A DNA stretch of 64,000 nucleotides from Pseudomonas sp. MYb118 (GTDB lineage: Bacteria; Pseudomonadota; Gammaproteobacteria; Pseudomonadales; Pseudomonadaceae). Below are positions 9,771-21,389 of this stretch, piece after piece. The position numbers and the translations under genes were made by a program. The stretch is from the NCBI RefSeq assembly GCF_040947875.1, contig NZ_JBFRXN010000001.1, positions 62,001 to 126,000 on the forward strand, in the 5' to 3' direction. Position 1 is the stretch's first letter; every line of letters begins with the position of its first letter. The notes under the pieces were generated by a model that worked only from the letters and a program-made list of their open reading frames with translations, had not been told where the DNA came from and ran no database searches.

Positions 9771-9804
9771 CTACGGCGCAGGCTTCAACCGGCGCCGTAG
9801 TTTT
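9771..9804 (+). terminator. hairpin with T-run between sdhB and sucA
   Basis: CTACGGCGC / GCGCCGTAG stem (9771-9779, 9792-9800) followed by TTTT. It may end part of the sdh transcripts or tune sucA expression. The rest of the 262-base gap has no gene and may contain a sucA promoter that I could not define. Confidence 0.6.
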
Positions 9805-9992
9805 AACCTGAGCAGCAGCTGATGAAGCTGCGGCTCTTATTTTGAAGAAATGAGACAAGCAGGGGCATCCGGGCTGGTACCCGGACTATCAGCGTGATCC
9901 TAGGTGGCTTGTTTTGGTCGCTGCATTCGGACTTCTGCAAGTTTGCTCGGTGTCGACGCCGGTGGTGTTCCCCTAACCGAGGGTGACCAAGC

Positions 9993-12824
9993 ATGCAAGA
10001 AAGCGTGATGCAGCGCATGTGGAACAGCGCCTACCTTTCCGGAGGTAACGCTGCCTATGTGGAAGAGCTTTATGAGCTCTACCTGCACGACCCTAACGCT
10101 GTGCCAGAAGAGTGGCGCACCTACTTTCAGAAGTTGCCGACCGAAGGCAACTCTGCCACCGATGTTTCGCACTCGACAATTCGCGATCATTTCGTCTTGC
10201 TGGCAAAGAACCAGCGCCGCGCCCAACCGGTTTCCGCCGGGAGCGTGAGCAGTGAGCACGAGAAGAAGCAAGTTGAAGTGCTGCGATTGATCCAGGCCTA
10301 CCGTATGCGTGGCCATCAGGCAGCCAAGCTTGACCCGCTTGGGCTGTGGCAGCGTCCTGCACCAGCAGACCTGTCGATCAATCACTACGGCTTGACCAAT
10401 GCCGATCTTGATACGACCTTCCGTGCCGGCGACCTGTTCATCGGCAAAGAGGAGGCGAGCCTACGCGAAATTCACGAAGCGTTGCAGCAGACATATTGCC
10501 GCACCATCGGCGCTGAATTTACGCACATCACCGATTCCGAGCAGCGCCAGTGGTTCCAGCAGCGTCTGGAAAGCGTGCGTGGCCGTCCTGCGTATTCCGC
10601 GGACATCAAGAGCCACTTGCTCGAGCGCGTAACCGCCGGTGAAGGCCTGGAAAAATACCTGGGCACCAAATACCCGGGCACCAAGCGTTTCGGCCTGGAA
10701 GGCGGCGAGAGCCTGATTCCAATGCTCGACGAGCTGATCCAGCGTTCCGGTTCCTACGGCACCAAGGAAATCGTCATCGGCATGGCCCACCGTGGCCGTC
10801 TGAACGTACTGGTCAACACCTTCGGCAAGAACCCGCGCGAGCTGTTCGACGAGTTCGAAGGCAAGAAGAAGGTCGAGCTGGGTTCCGGTGACGTTAAGTA
10901 TCACCAGGGCTTCTCGTCCAACGTGATGACCACCGGCGGTGAAGTTCACCTGGCGATGGCGTTCAACCCGTCCCACCTGGAAATCGTTTCGCCAGTGGTC
11001 GAGGGTTCGGTTCGCGCCCGTCAGGATCGCCGCAACGATGCAACCGGTGAGAAGGTTCTGCCGATCTCCATCCACGGTGACGCGGCATTCGCCGGTCAGG
11101 GCGTGGTCATGGAAACCTTCCAGATGTCGCAGACCCGCGGTTTCAAGACCGGCGGTACCGTGCACATCGTGATCAACAACCAGGTTGGTTTCACCATCAG
11201 CAACCCGCTGGACTCGCGCTCCACCGAGTACGCGACCGACGTTGCGAAAATGATCCAGGCGCCGATCCTCCATGTGAATGGTGATGATCCGGAAGCCGTT
11301 CTGTTCGTGACCCAGCTGGCCATCGACTATCGCATGCAGTTCAAGCGTGACGTGGTGATCGACCTGGTCTGCTACCGTCGTCGTGGCCACAACGAAGCCG
11401 ACGAACCAAGCGGCACCCAGCCTCTGATGTACCAGCAGATCACCAAGCAGCGCACCACCCGTGAGCTGTATGCCGACAGCCTGACTCAGGCTGGCGTGCT
11501 GGATGCAGAGCGTGTTCAGGCGAAAGTCGACGAATACCGCAATGCGCTGGACAACGGTCTGCATGTAGTAAAAAGCCTGGTCAAAGAGCCGAACAAAGAG
11601 CTGTTCGTGGACTGGCGTCCGTATCTGGGCCACGCCTGGACCGCGCGTCACGACACTCGCTTCGATCTGAAGACCTTGCAGGAGCTGTCCGCCAAGCTGC
11701 TGGAAACTCCGGAAGGCCTCGTCGTGCAGCGTCAGGTTGCCAAGATCTACGAAGACCGTCAGAAGATGCAAGCCGGTGGCCTGCCGATCAACTGGGGCTT
11801 CGCCGAGACCATGGCGTACGCGACCCTGCTGTTCGAAGGTCACCCGATTCGCATGACCGGTCAGGATATCGGCCGCGGTACGTTCTCGCACCGTCACGCT
11901 GTTCTGCACAACCAGAAAGATGCCAGCACCTACGTACCGCTGAAGAACCTGTACGACGGTCAGCCGCGTTTCGAGATGTACGACTCGTACCTGTCGGAAG
12001 AAGCGGTACTGGCATTCGAATACGGTTACTCGACCACCACGCCGGATGCGCTGGTGATCTGGGAAGCCCAGTTCGGCGATTTCGCCAACGGTGCCCAGGT
12101 GGTTATCGACCAGTTCATCACCAGTGGCGAGCACAAGTGGGGCCGTCTGTGCGGTCTGACCATGCTGCTGCCGCACGGTTATGAAGGTCAGGGGCCGGAG
12201 CACTCTTCGGCGCGTCTGGAGCGTTACCTGCAATTGTGTGCCGAGCACAACATTCAGGTGGCTGTACCGACTACCCCGGCTCAGATCTACCACTTGCTGC
12301 GTCGTCAGGTGATCCGTCCGCTGCGCAAGCCGTTGATCGTGTTGACTCCGAAGTCGCTGCTGCGTCACAAGCTGGCCATCTCGACCCTGGAAGACCTGGC
12401 CGAAGGTTCGTTCCAGACCGTTATCCCGGAAATCGATGCCCTGGACCCGACCAAGGTCGAGCGCGTTGTTCTGTGTAGCGGCAAGGTCTACTACGACCTG
12501 CTGGAAAAACGCCGTGCCGAAGGCCGTGACGATATTGCCATCGTGCGTATCGAGCAGCTGTACCCATTCCCTGAGGACGACCTGAAGGAAGTCCTGGCTC
12601 CTTACACCAACGCCAAACATGCCGTCTGGTGCCAGGAAGAGCCGATGAACCAGGGTGCCTGGTACTGCAGCCAACACCACCTGCGTCGCAGCATTGCGAA
12701 CCTCAACAAGTCTCTCGTACTGGAGTACGCGGGCCGTGAGGCTTCTGCTGCACCTGCATGTGGTTACGCATTGATGCACGCCGAGCAGCAGGAAAAACTG
12801 CTGCAAGACGCCTTTACTGTTTAA
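9993..12824 (+). CDS. sucA: 2-oxoglutarate dehydrogenase E1 component
   Basis: 943-residue thiamine-diphosphate E1 subunit that decarboxylates 2-oxoglutarate in the TCA cycle. The N-terminal motif with SAYLSGGNAAYVEELYELY is the E2-binding arm. IVIGMAHRGRLNVL and the HGDAAFAGQG...NNQVGFTIS block form the ThDP/Mg site. GQDIGRGTFSHRHAVLH is typical of the C-terminal half. Start: ATG at 9993 with GAGGGTGA upstream; the ATG at 10008 is an alternative. First gene of the sucAB-lpdG set. Confidence 0.98.
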   Translation: MQESVMQRMWNSAYLSGGNAAYVEELYELYLHDPNAVPEEWRTYFQKLPTEGNSATDVSHSTIRDHFVLLAKNQRRAQPVSAGSVSSEHEKKQVEVLRLIQAYRMRGHQAAKLDPLGLWQRPAPADLSINHYGLTNADLDTTFRAGDLFIGKEEASLREIHEALQQTYCRTIGAEFTHITDSEQRQWFQQRLESVRGRPAYSADIKSHLLERVTAGEGLEKYLGTKYPGTKRFGLEGGESLIPMLDELIQRSGSYGTKEIVIGMAHRGRLNVLVNTFGKNPRELFDEFEGKKKVELGSGDVKYHQGFSSNVMTTGGEVHLAMAFNPSHLEIVSPVVEGSVRARQDRRNDATGEKVLPISIHGDAAFAGQGVVMETFQMSQTRGFKTGGTVHIVINNQVGFTISNPLDSRSTEYATDVAKMIQAPILHVNGDDPEAVLFVTQLAIDYRMQFKRDVVIDLVCYRRRGHNEADEPSGTQPLMYQQITKQRTTRELYADSLTQAGVLDAERVQAKVDEYRNALDNGLHVVKSLVKEPNKELFVDWRPYLGHAWTARHDTRFDLKTLQELSAKLLETPEGLVVQRQVAKIYEDRQKMQAGGLPINWGFAETMAYATLLFEGHPIRMTGQDIGRGTFSHRHAVLHNQKDASTYVPLKNLYDGQPRFEMYDSYLSEEAVLAFEYGYSTTTPDALVIWEAQFGDFANGAQVVIDQFITSGEHKWGRLCGLTMLLPHGYEGQGPEHSSARLERYLQLCAEHNIQVAVPTTPAQIYHLLRRQVIRPLRKPLIVLTPKSLLRHKLAISTLEDLAEGSFQTVIPEIDALDPTKVERVVLCSGKVYYDLLEKRRAEGRDDIAIVRIEQLYPFPEDDLKEVLAPYTNAKHAVWCQEEPMNQGAWYCSQHHLRRSIANLNKSLVLEYAGREASAAPACGYALMHAEQQEKLLQDAFTV

Positions 12825-12866
12825 CGCCTTCGCGCACCTGAAACCGAATTTAAGGAACCACAGACA

Positions 12867-14090
12867 ATGGCTATCGAGATCAAAGCCCCCACTTTCCCGG
12901 AATCGGTTGCCGATGGCACCGTTGCCACCTGGCACAAACAACCGGGCGACGCGGTCAAGCGCGACGAGCTGATCGTCGACATCGAAACCGACAAAGTCGT
13001 ACTGGAAGTGCTGGCCACTGCTGACGGCGTGCTGGGCGCAATCGTCAAGAACGAAGGCGACACCGTTCTGTCCGACGAAGTGCTGGGCTCGATCGTTGAA
13101 GGTGGCGCTGCTGCCGCCGCTCCGGCTGCCGCTGCTGCTCCGGCCGCTGCCCAGGCTGCTGCTCCTGCTGCCGAAGGCGAAGACGATCCAGTCGCCGCCC
13201 CGGCCGCTCGCAAGCTGGCTGAAGAAAACGGCATCAACATCGCTTCCGTTGCCGGCACCGGCAAAGGCGGTCGCGTGACCAAGGAAGACGTGGTTGCAGC
13301 CGTAGCCGCCAAGAAAGCTGCTCCAGCCGCAGCACCTGCCAAGGCTGCCGCACCGGCCGCTGCCGCTCCTGTGTTCGCTGCTGGCGACCGCATCGAGAAG
13401 CGCGTACCGATGACCCGCGTTCGTGCAACCGTGGCCAAGCGCCTGGTAGAAGCACAATCGAACATGGCCATGCTGACCACTTTCAACGAAGTCGACATGA
13501 CCGAAGTCATGGCCCTGCGTTCGAAGTACAAGGACCTGTTCGAGAAGTCCCACAACGGCGTACGCCTGGGCTTCATGTCGTTCTTCGTGAAAGCGGCCAC
13601 CGAAGCGCTGAAACGCTTCCCGGCTGTCAACGCGTCGATCGACGGTGGCGACATCGTTTACCACGGCTACGCCGACATCGGTGTTGCCGTGTCCAGCGAC
13701 CGTGGTCTGGTGGTGCCGGTCCTGCGTAACGCCGAGCTGATGAGCCTGGCTGAAATCGAAGGCGGCATCGCGACTTTCGGCAAGAAAGCCCGCGACGGCA
13801 AGCTGTCGATGGACGAAATGACCGGTGGCACCTTCACCATTACCAACGGCGGTACCTTCGGTTCGATGATGTCGACCCCGATCGTCAACCCGCCGCAGGC
13901 TGCTATTCTGGGCATGCACAACATCATCCAGCGTCCTATGGCAATCAACGGCCAGGTCGTTATCCGTCCGATGATGTACCTGGCACTGTCCTACGATCAC
14001 CGTCTGATCGATGGCAAAGAAGCTGTAACCTTCCTGGTGACCATCAAGAACCTGCTGGAAGATCCGGCTCGTCTGTTGCTGGATATCTGA
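12867..14090 (+). CDS. sucB: dihydrolipoyllysine succinyltransferase (E2)
   Basis: 407 residues: one lipoyl domain (residues about 2-77, lipoyl Lys in [12 protein letters not shown]), an Ala/Pro-rich linker (about 80-105), a peripheral subunit-binding domain ([20 protein letters not shown]), a second Ala-rich linker, and the C-terminal acyltransferase trimer domain ending with [15 protein letters not shown], which holds the catalytic His. AAGGAACC precedes the ATG. Confidence 0.98.
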   Translation: MAIEIKAPTFPESVADGTVATWHKQPGDAVKRDELIVDIETDKVVLEVLATADGVLGAIVKNEGDTVLSDEVLGSIVEGGAAAAAPAAAAAPAAAQAAAPAAEGEDDPVAAPAARKLAEENGINIASVAGTGKGGRVTKEDVVAAVAAKKAAPAAAPAKAAAPAAAAPVFAAGDRIEKRVPMTRVRATVAKRLVEAQSNMAMLTTFNEVDMTEVMALRSKYKDLFEKSHNGVRLGFMSFFVKAATEALKRFPAVNASIDGGDIVYHGYADIGVAVSSDRGLVVPVLRNAELMSLAEIEGGIATFGKKARDGKLSMDEMTGGTFTITNGGTFGSMMSTPIVNPPQAAILGMHNIIQRPMAINGQVVIRPMMYLALSYDHRLIDGKEAVTFLVTIKNLLEDPARLLLDI

Positions 14091-14110
14091 TAGAAGCAGC
14101 CATGAGCTGC

Positions 14111-14169
14111 AAGCTTCAAGCCGCCTGAGAGGGCGGCCTGGCTTGCAGCTTGCGGCTTGAAGCTTTTCG
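14111..14169 (+). repeat. long palindrome in the sucB-lpdG gap
   Basis: AAGCTTCAAGCCGC (14111-14124) is exactly complementary to GCGGCTTGAAGCTT (14152-14165), with smaller hairpins inside (GCCGCC...GGGCGGC) and a short T run after. It resembles the GCTTGCAGCTTGAAGC-type palindromic repeats common in Pseudomonas gaps. It could attenuate or process the transcript between E2 and E3. Confidence 0.75.
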
Positions 14170-14187
14170 CTAAAGAGGATTTTTTGA

Positions 14188-15624
<1,437 letters not shown>

Positions 15625-15704
15625 GACAATAAGAAACCACGGCGGTTTGGCCCGTCGTGAGCCTTGCGTGCAAGACTCACCGCGGAATATCCGCTGGACG
15701 CAGT

Positions 15705-15728
15705 CTTGCGTAGCCCAGGCTACGCAAG
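15705..15728 (+). promoter_or_regulatory. perfect hairpin in the lpdG-sucC gap
   Basis: CTTGCGTAGCC / GGCTACGCAAG with a 2-base loop, 76 bases upstream of sucC. No T-run follows, so it looks like a processing or stability structure rather than a terminator. Confidence 0.6.
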
Positions 15729-15804
15729 CAGCAGTCACAGGTGGTGCGGCACTTCAATGAGTGCAGCACCGAATGCGCAGTACCTAACGAAGACGGTAAT
15801 AAGC

Positions 15805-16971
15805 ATGAATCTTCACGAGTATCAGGGTAAGCAGCTGTTCGCTGAGTACGGCCTGCCAGTATCCACCGGTTACGCGGTAGACACCCCGGAAGCAGCAGCA
15901 GAAGCTTGCGACAAAATCGGCGGCAGCGAGTGGGTTGTCAAAGCCCAGGTCCACGCCGGTGGTCGCGGTAAAGCGGGCGGCGTCAAGCTGGTTCGCAACA
16001 AAGAAGACGCCAAAGCCTTCGCACAGCAGTGGCTGGGCAAGCGTCTGGTGACCTACCAGACTGACGCCAATGGTCAGCCTGTCACCAAGATCCTGGTTGA
16101 ATCGTGCACTGATATCGCTAAAGAGCTGTACCTGGGCGCTGTCGTTGACCGTTCGAGCCGTCGCATCGTGTTCATGGCTTCCACCGAAGGTGGCGTGGAC
16201 ATCGAGAAAATCGCTCACGACACTCCAGAAAAAATTCTGAAGGCCACTATCGATCCACTGGTTGGCGCTCAGCCATTCCAGGGTCGCGAGCTGGCGTTCC
16301 AACTGGGCCTGGAAGGCAAGCAAGTTGCCCAGTTCGCCAAGATCTTCGTAGGTCTGGCCAAACTGTTCCAGGATCACGATCTGGCCCTGCTGGAAGTGAA
16401 CCCGCTGGTGATCAAGGCTGACGGCGATCTGCACTGCCTGGACGCCAAGATCAACATCGACGCCAACGCCATGTACCGTCAGCCTAAGCTGAAGACTTTC
16501 CACGATCCGTCCCAGGACGATCCGCGCGAAGCGCACGCTGCCAAGTTCGAACTGAACTACGTAGCACTGGAAGGCAACATCGGTTGCATGGTCAACGGTG
16601 CTGGCCTGGCCATGGGTACCATGGACATCGTCAACCTGCACGGCGGCAAGCCAGCCAACTTCCTCGACGTGGGCGGCGGTGCTACCAAAGAACGCGTTAC
16701 CGAAGCATTCAAGATCATTCTGTCCGACACCAACGTCGCTGCAGTACTGGTTAACATCTTCGGCGGCATCGTTCGTTGCGACATGATTGCCGAAGGCATC
16801 ATCGGTGCAGTGAAAGAAGTCGGCGTGAAAATCCCGGTTGTTGTTCGTCTTGAAGGCAACAACGCTGAACTGGGCGCTAAAGTACTGGCAGAAAGCGGTT
16901 TGAACATCATCGCTGCTACCAGCCTGACCGACGCTGCTCAACAAGTCGTTAAAGCTGCGGAGGGCAAGTAA
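15805..16971 (+). CDS. sucC: succinyl-CoA synthetase beta subunit
   Basis: 388 residues with an ATP-grasp domain followed by a CoA-ligase domain. The protein begins [19 protein letters not shown], the usual family start, so the longer upstream frame is rejected. [15 protein letters not shown] and the [14 protein letters not shown]g-binding segment are seen; [13 protein letters not shown] lies in the C-terminal domain. It forms the enzyme with SucD (overlap TAATG). Confidence 0.98.
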   Translation: MNLHEYQGKQLFAEYGLPVSTGYAVDTPEAAAEACDKIGGSEWVVKAQVHAGGRGKAGGVKLVRNKEDAKAFAQQWLGKRLVTYQTDANGQPVTKILVESCTDIAKELYLGAVVDRSSRRIVFMASTEGGVDIEKIAHDTPEKILKATIDPLVGAQPFQGRELAFQLGLEGKQVAQFAKIFVGLAKLFQDHDLALLEVNPLVIKADGDLHCLDAKINIDANAMYRQPKLKTFHDPSQDDPREAHAAKFELNYVALEGNIGCMVNGAGLAMGTMDIVNLHGGKPANFLDVGGGATKERVTEAFKIILSDTNVAAVLVNIFGGIVRCDMIAEGIIGAVKEVGVKIPVVVRLEGNNAELGAKVLAESGLNIIAATSLTDAAQQVVKAAEGK

Positions 16972-17852
16972 TGAGCGTCCTGATCAATAAAGACACCAAA
17001 GTTATCTGCCAGGGTATTACCGGTTCGCAAGGTAGCTTCCACACCCAACAAGCCATCGAGTACGGTACTCAGATGGTGGGTGGCGTAACTCCAGGCAAAG
17101 GCGGCACCGAGCACTTGGGTCTGCCAGTGTTCAACACCGTGAAAGACGCCGTAGCAGCCACTGGCGCCACCGCCAGCGTGATCTACGTTCCGGCTCCTTT
17201 CTGCAAGGACTCGATCCTGGAAGCTGCTTTCGGCGGCATCAAGCTGATCGTCTGCATCACCGAAGGCATTCCTACCCTGGACATGCTGGACGCGAAAGTT
17301 AAGTGCGACGAGCTGGGTGTTACCCTGATCGGCCCTAACTGCCCAGGCGTGATCACCCCAGGCGAATGCAAGATCGGCATCATGCCAGGTCACATTCACT
17401 TGCCAGGCAAGGTCGGTATCGTTTCCCGTTCCGGCACCCTGACCTACGAAGCTGTGAAGCAGACCACTGACGCCGGTTTCGGTCAGTCGACTTGCGTCGG
17501 CATCGGCGGTGACCCGATCCCGGGCTCGAACTTCATCGACATCCTGAAACTGTTCCAGGAAGACCCGAAGACCGAAGCGATCGTGATGATCGGTGAGATC
17601 GGCGGTTCGGCTGAAGAAGAAGCGGCTGCCTACATCAAGGCAAACGTGACCAAGCCGGTTGTTTCCTACATCGCTGGTGTGACTGCTCCTCCGGGCAAGC
17701 GCATGGGCCATGCTGGCGCAATCATCTCTGGCGGCAAAGGCACTGCAGACGAGAAATTCGCTGCTCTGCAAGACGCAGGCGTAAAAACCGTGCGTTCGCT
17801 GGCAGACATCGGCAAGGCCCTGGCCGAGCTGACTGGTTGGGCTGTCAAGTAA
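16971..17852 (+). CDS. sucD: succinyl-CoA synthetase alpha subunit
   Basis: 293 residues. [20 protein letters not shown] is the CoA-binding Rossmann motif. The phosphorylated His lies in [10 protein letters not shown] near the C-terminus (about residue 247). The start codon shares a base with the sucC stop, so translation is coupled. A strong terminator follows, closing the sdh-suc block. Confidence 0.98.
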   Translation: MSVLINKDTKVICQGITGSQGSFHTQQAIEYGTQMVGGVTPGKGGTEHLGLPVFNTVKDAVAATGATASVIYVPAPFCKDSILEAAFGGIKLIVCITEGIPTLDMLDAKVKCDELGVTLIGPNCPGVITPGECKIGIMPGHIHLPGKVGIVSRSGTLTYEAVKQTTDAGFGQSTCVGIGGDPIPGSNFIDILKLFQEDPKTEAIVMIGEIGGSAEEEAAAYIKANVTKPVVSYIAGVTAPPGKRMGHAGAIISGGKGTADEKFAALQDAGVKTVRSLADIGKALAELTGWAVK

Positions 17853-17880
17853 GCCTCGTGCTTAACTGACGCTTTACCAA

Positions 17881-17914
17881 ACAAAGGCCACCTTCGGGTG
17901 GCCTTTGTCGTTCC
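17881..17914 (+). terminator. intrinsic terminator after sucD
   Basis: ACAAAGGCCACC-TTCG-GGTGGCCTTTGT stem-loop, 12 bp with a stable UUCG tetraloop; the T tract is short. Confidence 0.9.
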
Positions 17915-17940
17915 CGGCATGTGTGTTGTTTTTGCGAGCC

Positions 17941-18016
17941 CCATCGCGAGCAAGCTCGCTCCTACAGTGTTGTGGTGCATACAAAACCTGTAGGAGCGGG
18001 CTTGCCCGCGATGGGG
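17941..18016. repeat. REP doublet
   Basis: ATCGCGAGCAAGCTCGCTCC and GGAGCGGGCTTGCCCGCGAT in inverted orientation. Confidence 0.88.
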
Positions 18017-18259
18017 ACCTCTCTGTCGAAACACAATTTCATACTAAAACGCGACACAAAGATGTCGCAGATCGGAATGTTTGCCCTCTAACAGTGCGTT
18101 TTTCTGCCAGATTCGTTAGTCTAGCCGCGATTTTTTCGCGTGAAGCCCACAAGGCATGCTCACGCCGAACGGGTCGGCCCTAAACGGATCGACAGCATTT
18201 CCCTCACCCATAGGGAAATCCCTCTCTAAATTCCGATTCAGTAGTGTGGTATTTCCTTA

Positions 18260-19573
18260 ATGAAAGTGTTGAAAGGTCAGGACATCCTGGCGCTTGGTTT
18301 CATGACATTTGCCCTGTTTGTCGGGGCCGGTAACATCATCTTCCCGCCTATCGTCGGTTTGCAGTCCGGGCCTCATGTCTGGATGGCGGCACTGGGCTTC
18401 CTGATCACCGCGGTCGGCCTGCCGGTCATCACCGTCGTCGCCCTGGCCAAGGTCGGCGGTGCCATGGACTCCCTCAGCAGCCCGATCGGCAAGATCGCCG
18501 GTGGCTTGCTGGCGGCTGCCTGCTACCTCGCCGTGGGCCCTCTGTTCGCGACGCCGCGCACCGCGACCGTGTCGTTCGAAGTCGGCCTGGCGCCATTGAC
18601 CGGCGAGAGCCCGCTGGCACTGTTCCTCTACAGCGCCGTGTATTTCCTGCTGGTGTTCTTCATCTCGCTCTACCCGGGCCGCCTGTTGGACACCGTAGGC
18701 CGCTTCCTCGCGCCCCTGAAGATCATCGCCCTGGCCGTGCTCGGTATCGCCGCGTTCGCCCTGCCGGCCGGTGACATTGGCGTCGCCACGCCCGAATACG
18801 TCGCCGCGCCGTTCTCCCAGGGGTTCATCAATGGTTACCTGACCATGGATACCCTGGGTGCTCTGGTGTTCGGTATCGTCATCGTCAATGCCATCCGCTC
18901 CCGTGGCGTCGAGTCGCCGGCGTTGATCACCCGTTACGCGGTGATCGCCGGGCTGATCGCCGGTGTGGGCCTGGCGCTGGTGTACGTCAGCCTGTTCCGT
19001 CTCGGTTCGGGCAGCCATGAAGTGGCGGCCGGTGCCACCAACGGTGCGGCCGTGCTGCATGCGTACGTCCAGCACACCTTCGGCTCGCTGGGCAGCGGTT
19101 TCCTCGCGGTGCTGATCTCGCTGGCCTGCCTGGTGACGGCGGTTGGCCTGACCTGTGCCTGCGCCGAATACTTCAGCCGTGTACTGCCGCTGTCCTACAA
19201 GACGCTGGTGGTGATCCTGGCGGCATTCTCGCTGCTGGTGTCCAACCTGGGCCTGACCAAGCTGATTGCGTTCTCCATCCCGGTGCTGACCGCGATCTAC
19301 CCGCCGTGCATCGCCCTGGTTGCCCTGAGCTTCTGCAAGGACTTCTGGCATGAGCAGGGGCGTATCGTCGGCCCGGTGATGCTGGTGTCGTTCCTGTTCG
19401 GTGTGGTTGATGCCCTCAAGGGTGCCGGTCTGGCGGACTGGATGCCGGCCCAGCTGGCTCACCTGCCACTGAGCGAGCAAGGCTTGGCGTGGCTGGTGCC
19501 ATCGGTCATGACCCTGGTGGTCGCGGTGGTGTGCGACCGCTTGCTCGGCAAGCGCGCCGAAGCGCTGGCGTAA
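18260..19573 (+). CDS. brnQ: branched-chain amino acid transporter (LIV-II, BrnQ)
   Basis: 437-residue cation-coupled importer of Leu, Ile and Val, about 12 membrane helices. [21 protein letters not shown] at the N-terminus is the family signature, and [17 protein letters not shown] is also conserved. Single gene with its own terminator at 19591. The start at 18260 has a weak ribosome site but gives the conserved N-terminus. The 243 bases upstream hold only a REP pair and presumably the promoter. Confidence 0.95.
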   Translation: MKVLKGQDILALGFMTFALFVGAGNIIFPPIVGLQSGPHVWMAALGFLITAVGLPVITVVALAKVGGAMDSLSSPIGKIAGGLLAAACYLAVGPLFATPRTATVSFEVGLAPLTGESPLALFLYSAVYFLLVFFISLYPGRLLDTVGRFLAPLKIIALAVLGIAAFALPAGDIGVATPEYVAAPFSQGFINGYLTMDTLGALVFGIVIVNAIRSRGVESPALITRYAVIAGLIAGVGLALVYVSLFRLGSGSHEVAAGATNGAAVLHAYVQHTFGSLGSGFLAVLISLACLVTAVGLTCACAEYFSRVLPLSYKTLVVILAAFSLLVSNLGLTKLIAFSIPVLTAIYPPCIALVALSFCKDFWHEQGRIVGPVMLVSFLFGVVDALKGAGLADWMPAQLAHLPLSEQGLAWLVPSVMTLVVAVVCDRLLGKRAEALA

Positions 19574-19590
19574 GCTTCACTGCTCAACCG

Positions 19591-19626
19591 AAATGCCCCG
19601 TATCGAAAGATACGGGGCATTTTTTA
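19591..19626 (+). terminator. intrinsic terminator after brnQ
   Basis: AAATGCCCCGTATC-GAAA-GATACGGGGCATTT stem-loop followed by T residues. Confidence 0.93.
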
Positions 19627-19680
19627 TGCGCATCAGGCAGTGTCTTTTTCCTTGAGCTAACGTCGAAACATTGCAATTTT

Positions 19681-19752
19681 CCTGTGGGAGCTAGCTTGCT
19701 CGCGATGCTGTAACGGCTGCATCGCCATCGCGAGCAGGCTCGCTCCCACAGG
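19681..19752. repeat. REP doublet
   Basis: GTGGGAGCTAGCTTGCTCGC (one mismatch from the usual core) paired with ATCGCGAGCAGGCTCGCTCC. Confidence 0.88.
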
Positions 19753-19787
19753 ATTTCGTGTCTTGCCATTCCATCACAAGGACCTGC

Positions 19788-20525
19788 ATGTCGTTCATCC
19801 AAGCCAACCTCATTCACATCATCGCCGCCGCCTGGTTCGTCATCTGCTGGGGTGGCTACACCCGTTATGCGACGTGGAAGGGGCGCGACACCGCGTGCCT
19901 GGCCAGTGTGCTGCACCTGTACCGTGAAGACTGGATGCGCCGGATGTTGCTGCGCGACAACCGCATCGCCGATGCCAGCGTGATCGGCAACCTGGAGCGC
20001 AACGCGTCGTTCTTCGCCTCCAGTACGCTGATTATCCTGGCCGGCATTCTCACGGTGCTGGGGGCTTCGGACAGGGCGGTGTCGTTGCTGGCGGATATCC
20101 CCATGGTGCAGCAGGCCTCCCAGGGCATGTCGGAAATCAAGCTGCTGTGCCTGGCGTTGGTGTTTGTCTATGCCTTCTTCACGTTCAGCTGGTGCATGCG
20201 CCAATACAACTTTGCCGCCATCCTGGTGGGCTCGGCGCCGATGATCGGTGAGCGCCATGTCTCCGAACAGGAGCGCAAGGCCTTTGCGGCCCGGGCGGCG
20301 CGGGTGATCTCCATGGCCGCCAACCAGTTCAACTTCGGCCTGCGTTCCTACTATTTCGGCATGACCATGCTCGCCTGGTTCATCAGCCCGTGGCTGTTCA
20401 TGCTGATGAGTGCCGGGGTGGTGCTGGTGCTCTATCGCCGGGAATTTCATTCCGACGTGCTCGACGTGATGGTCTATACCCCTACAGAGGCGCCATTGCC
20501 CGAAGCGACTAAAGAGGCTGCTTGA
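19788..20525 (+). CDS. DUF599 family inner-membrane protein
   Basis: 245 residues. Four hydrophobic segments (near 4-22, 70-90, 112-135 and 190-225) and a conserved N-terminal W..CWGGYTRYA region match the DUF599 family, whose function is unknown. The start at 19788 (AAGGACCTGC before ATG) is chosen over in-frame upstream codons inside the REP tail. Its stop overlaps the start of a MAPEG-like gene (TGATG), so the two membrane proteins are probably made together. Confidence 0.85.
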   Translation: MSFIQANLIHIIAAAWFVICWGGYTRYATWKGRDTACLASVLHLYREDWMRRMLLRDNRIADASVIGNLERNASFFASSTLIILAGILTVLGASDRAVSLLADIPMVQQASQGMSEIKLLCLALVFVYAFFTFSWCMRQYNFAAILVGSAPMIGERHVSEQERKAFAARAARVISMAANQFNFGLRSYYFGMTMLAWFISPWLFMLMSAGVVLVLYRREFHSDVLDVMVYTPTEAPLPEATKEAA

Positions 20526-20926
20526 TGAGTATTCCGTTCTGGTGTGTGTTTATCAGTGCCTTGCTGATCTACATCGCCCGCATGCCGGTGACCAAGGCCA
20601 TGAAAGAGCAGGGCGGTTACGACAACCATCTGCCGCGCCAGCAACAGGCGCAACTCACCGGGTTCGGTGCCAGAGCGCTGGCGGCGCACCAGAACAGTAT
20701 CGAGGCGTTCATTCTGTTTGCGGTGGGGGTGTTGATGGCGCATACCACGCAGACGGCGGGATGGCTGATTGATTCGCTGGCAATTATCTTCGTGATTGCC
20801 CGTGTGTTGTACTTGTTGTGCTATTGGCGTGATCTTGCCTGGCAAAGAAGTATGCTCTGGCTGGTCGGGCTAGTGGCTTCACTGTTGTTGATGATTAGTC
20901 CGACTTTTAGAACTATTTTGCTCTAA
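20525..20926 (+). CDS. MAPEG family membrane protein
   Basis: 133 residues with four membrane helices, compatible with the MAPEG fold of glutathione-dependent eicosanoid enzymes. Bacterial members are uncharacterised. AHQNSIEAFILFAVGVLMA, with a conserved N and E in the second helix, is the recognisable family motif. Translationally coupled to the DUF599 gene. Confidence 0.83.
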   Translation: MSIPFWCVFISALLIYIARMPVTKAMKEQGGYDNHLPRQQQAQLTGFGARALAAHQNSIEAFILFAVGVLMAHTTQTAGWLIDSLAIIFVIARVLYLLCYWRDLAWQRSMLWLVGLVASLLLMISPTFRTILL

Positions 20927-20943
20927 GCGAGCAAATGACGGAC

Positions 20944-20976
20944 AAAAGAAAACCCGCATCTGGCGGGTTTTCTTTT
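20944..20976. terminator. bidirectional intrinsic terminator
   Basis: AAAAGAAAACCCGC / GCGGGTTTTCTTTT stem with a 5-base loop between convergent genes, T-rich on both strands. Confidence 0.93.
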
Positions 20977-20995
20977 TCACACTAAAAACTCATTT

Positions 20996-21229
20996 TCAGT
21001 TTTTAGGTGCTTCTTCGGCAGCGGCTTTGTTCGATTCAGCCTGATCTTTGGCAGCTTCGGCATTTTCTTTCGCTGCGTCGTTCACTTTATCCTGAGCCTC
21101 ATTCATTTTTTCCTGAGCTTGCTCGGCGTGTTGGTTGGCATCTTGAGCTTTGTCCTCGGATTTTTTATCGCAGGCGGCGAGACCGAGGGAAGCGGTCAAC
21201 ATCAAGGCAATAGCTAAAGTCTTACGCAT
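20996..21229 (-). CDS. small Ala/Glu/Lys-rich lipoprotein
   Basis: 77 residues. A lipoprotein signal with lipobox LAAC (Cys20) is followed by a charged, Ala-rich stretch with heptad-like Ala spacing that should be one long helix or coiled coil. No Cys or Trp follows the lipobox and the C-terminus (PKN) lacks the Lys used by Lpp for peptidoglycan linkage. Good GGAGAA ribosome site. Probably an envelope lipoprotein; function not recognised. Confidence 0.8.
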   Translation of the reverse strand: MRKTLAIALMLTASLGLAACDKKSEDKAQDANQHAEQAQEKMNEAQDKVNDAAKENAEAAKDQAESNKAAAEEAPKN

Positions 21230-21389
21230 GGGGTGTTTCTCCTTATGGAAATCATCTACTTGCCCTTTCGAGCGTGGCCTTGATGGTTAAGTTCCTTGAA
21301 TCGTTCAGATATATAAGTTTGATACGGCGGGGAACTTTTACTGAATGCGCCTAGTGCCATCTCTGATTATTAATAAGAGTTCTTATCAA

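Noticed and set aside
10461..14000. 1179-codon minus-strand open frame
   Set aside because: Antisense shadow across sucA and sucB, low complexity (His, Gln, Val rich) and no start signals.
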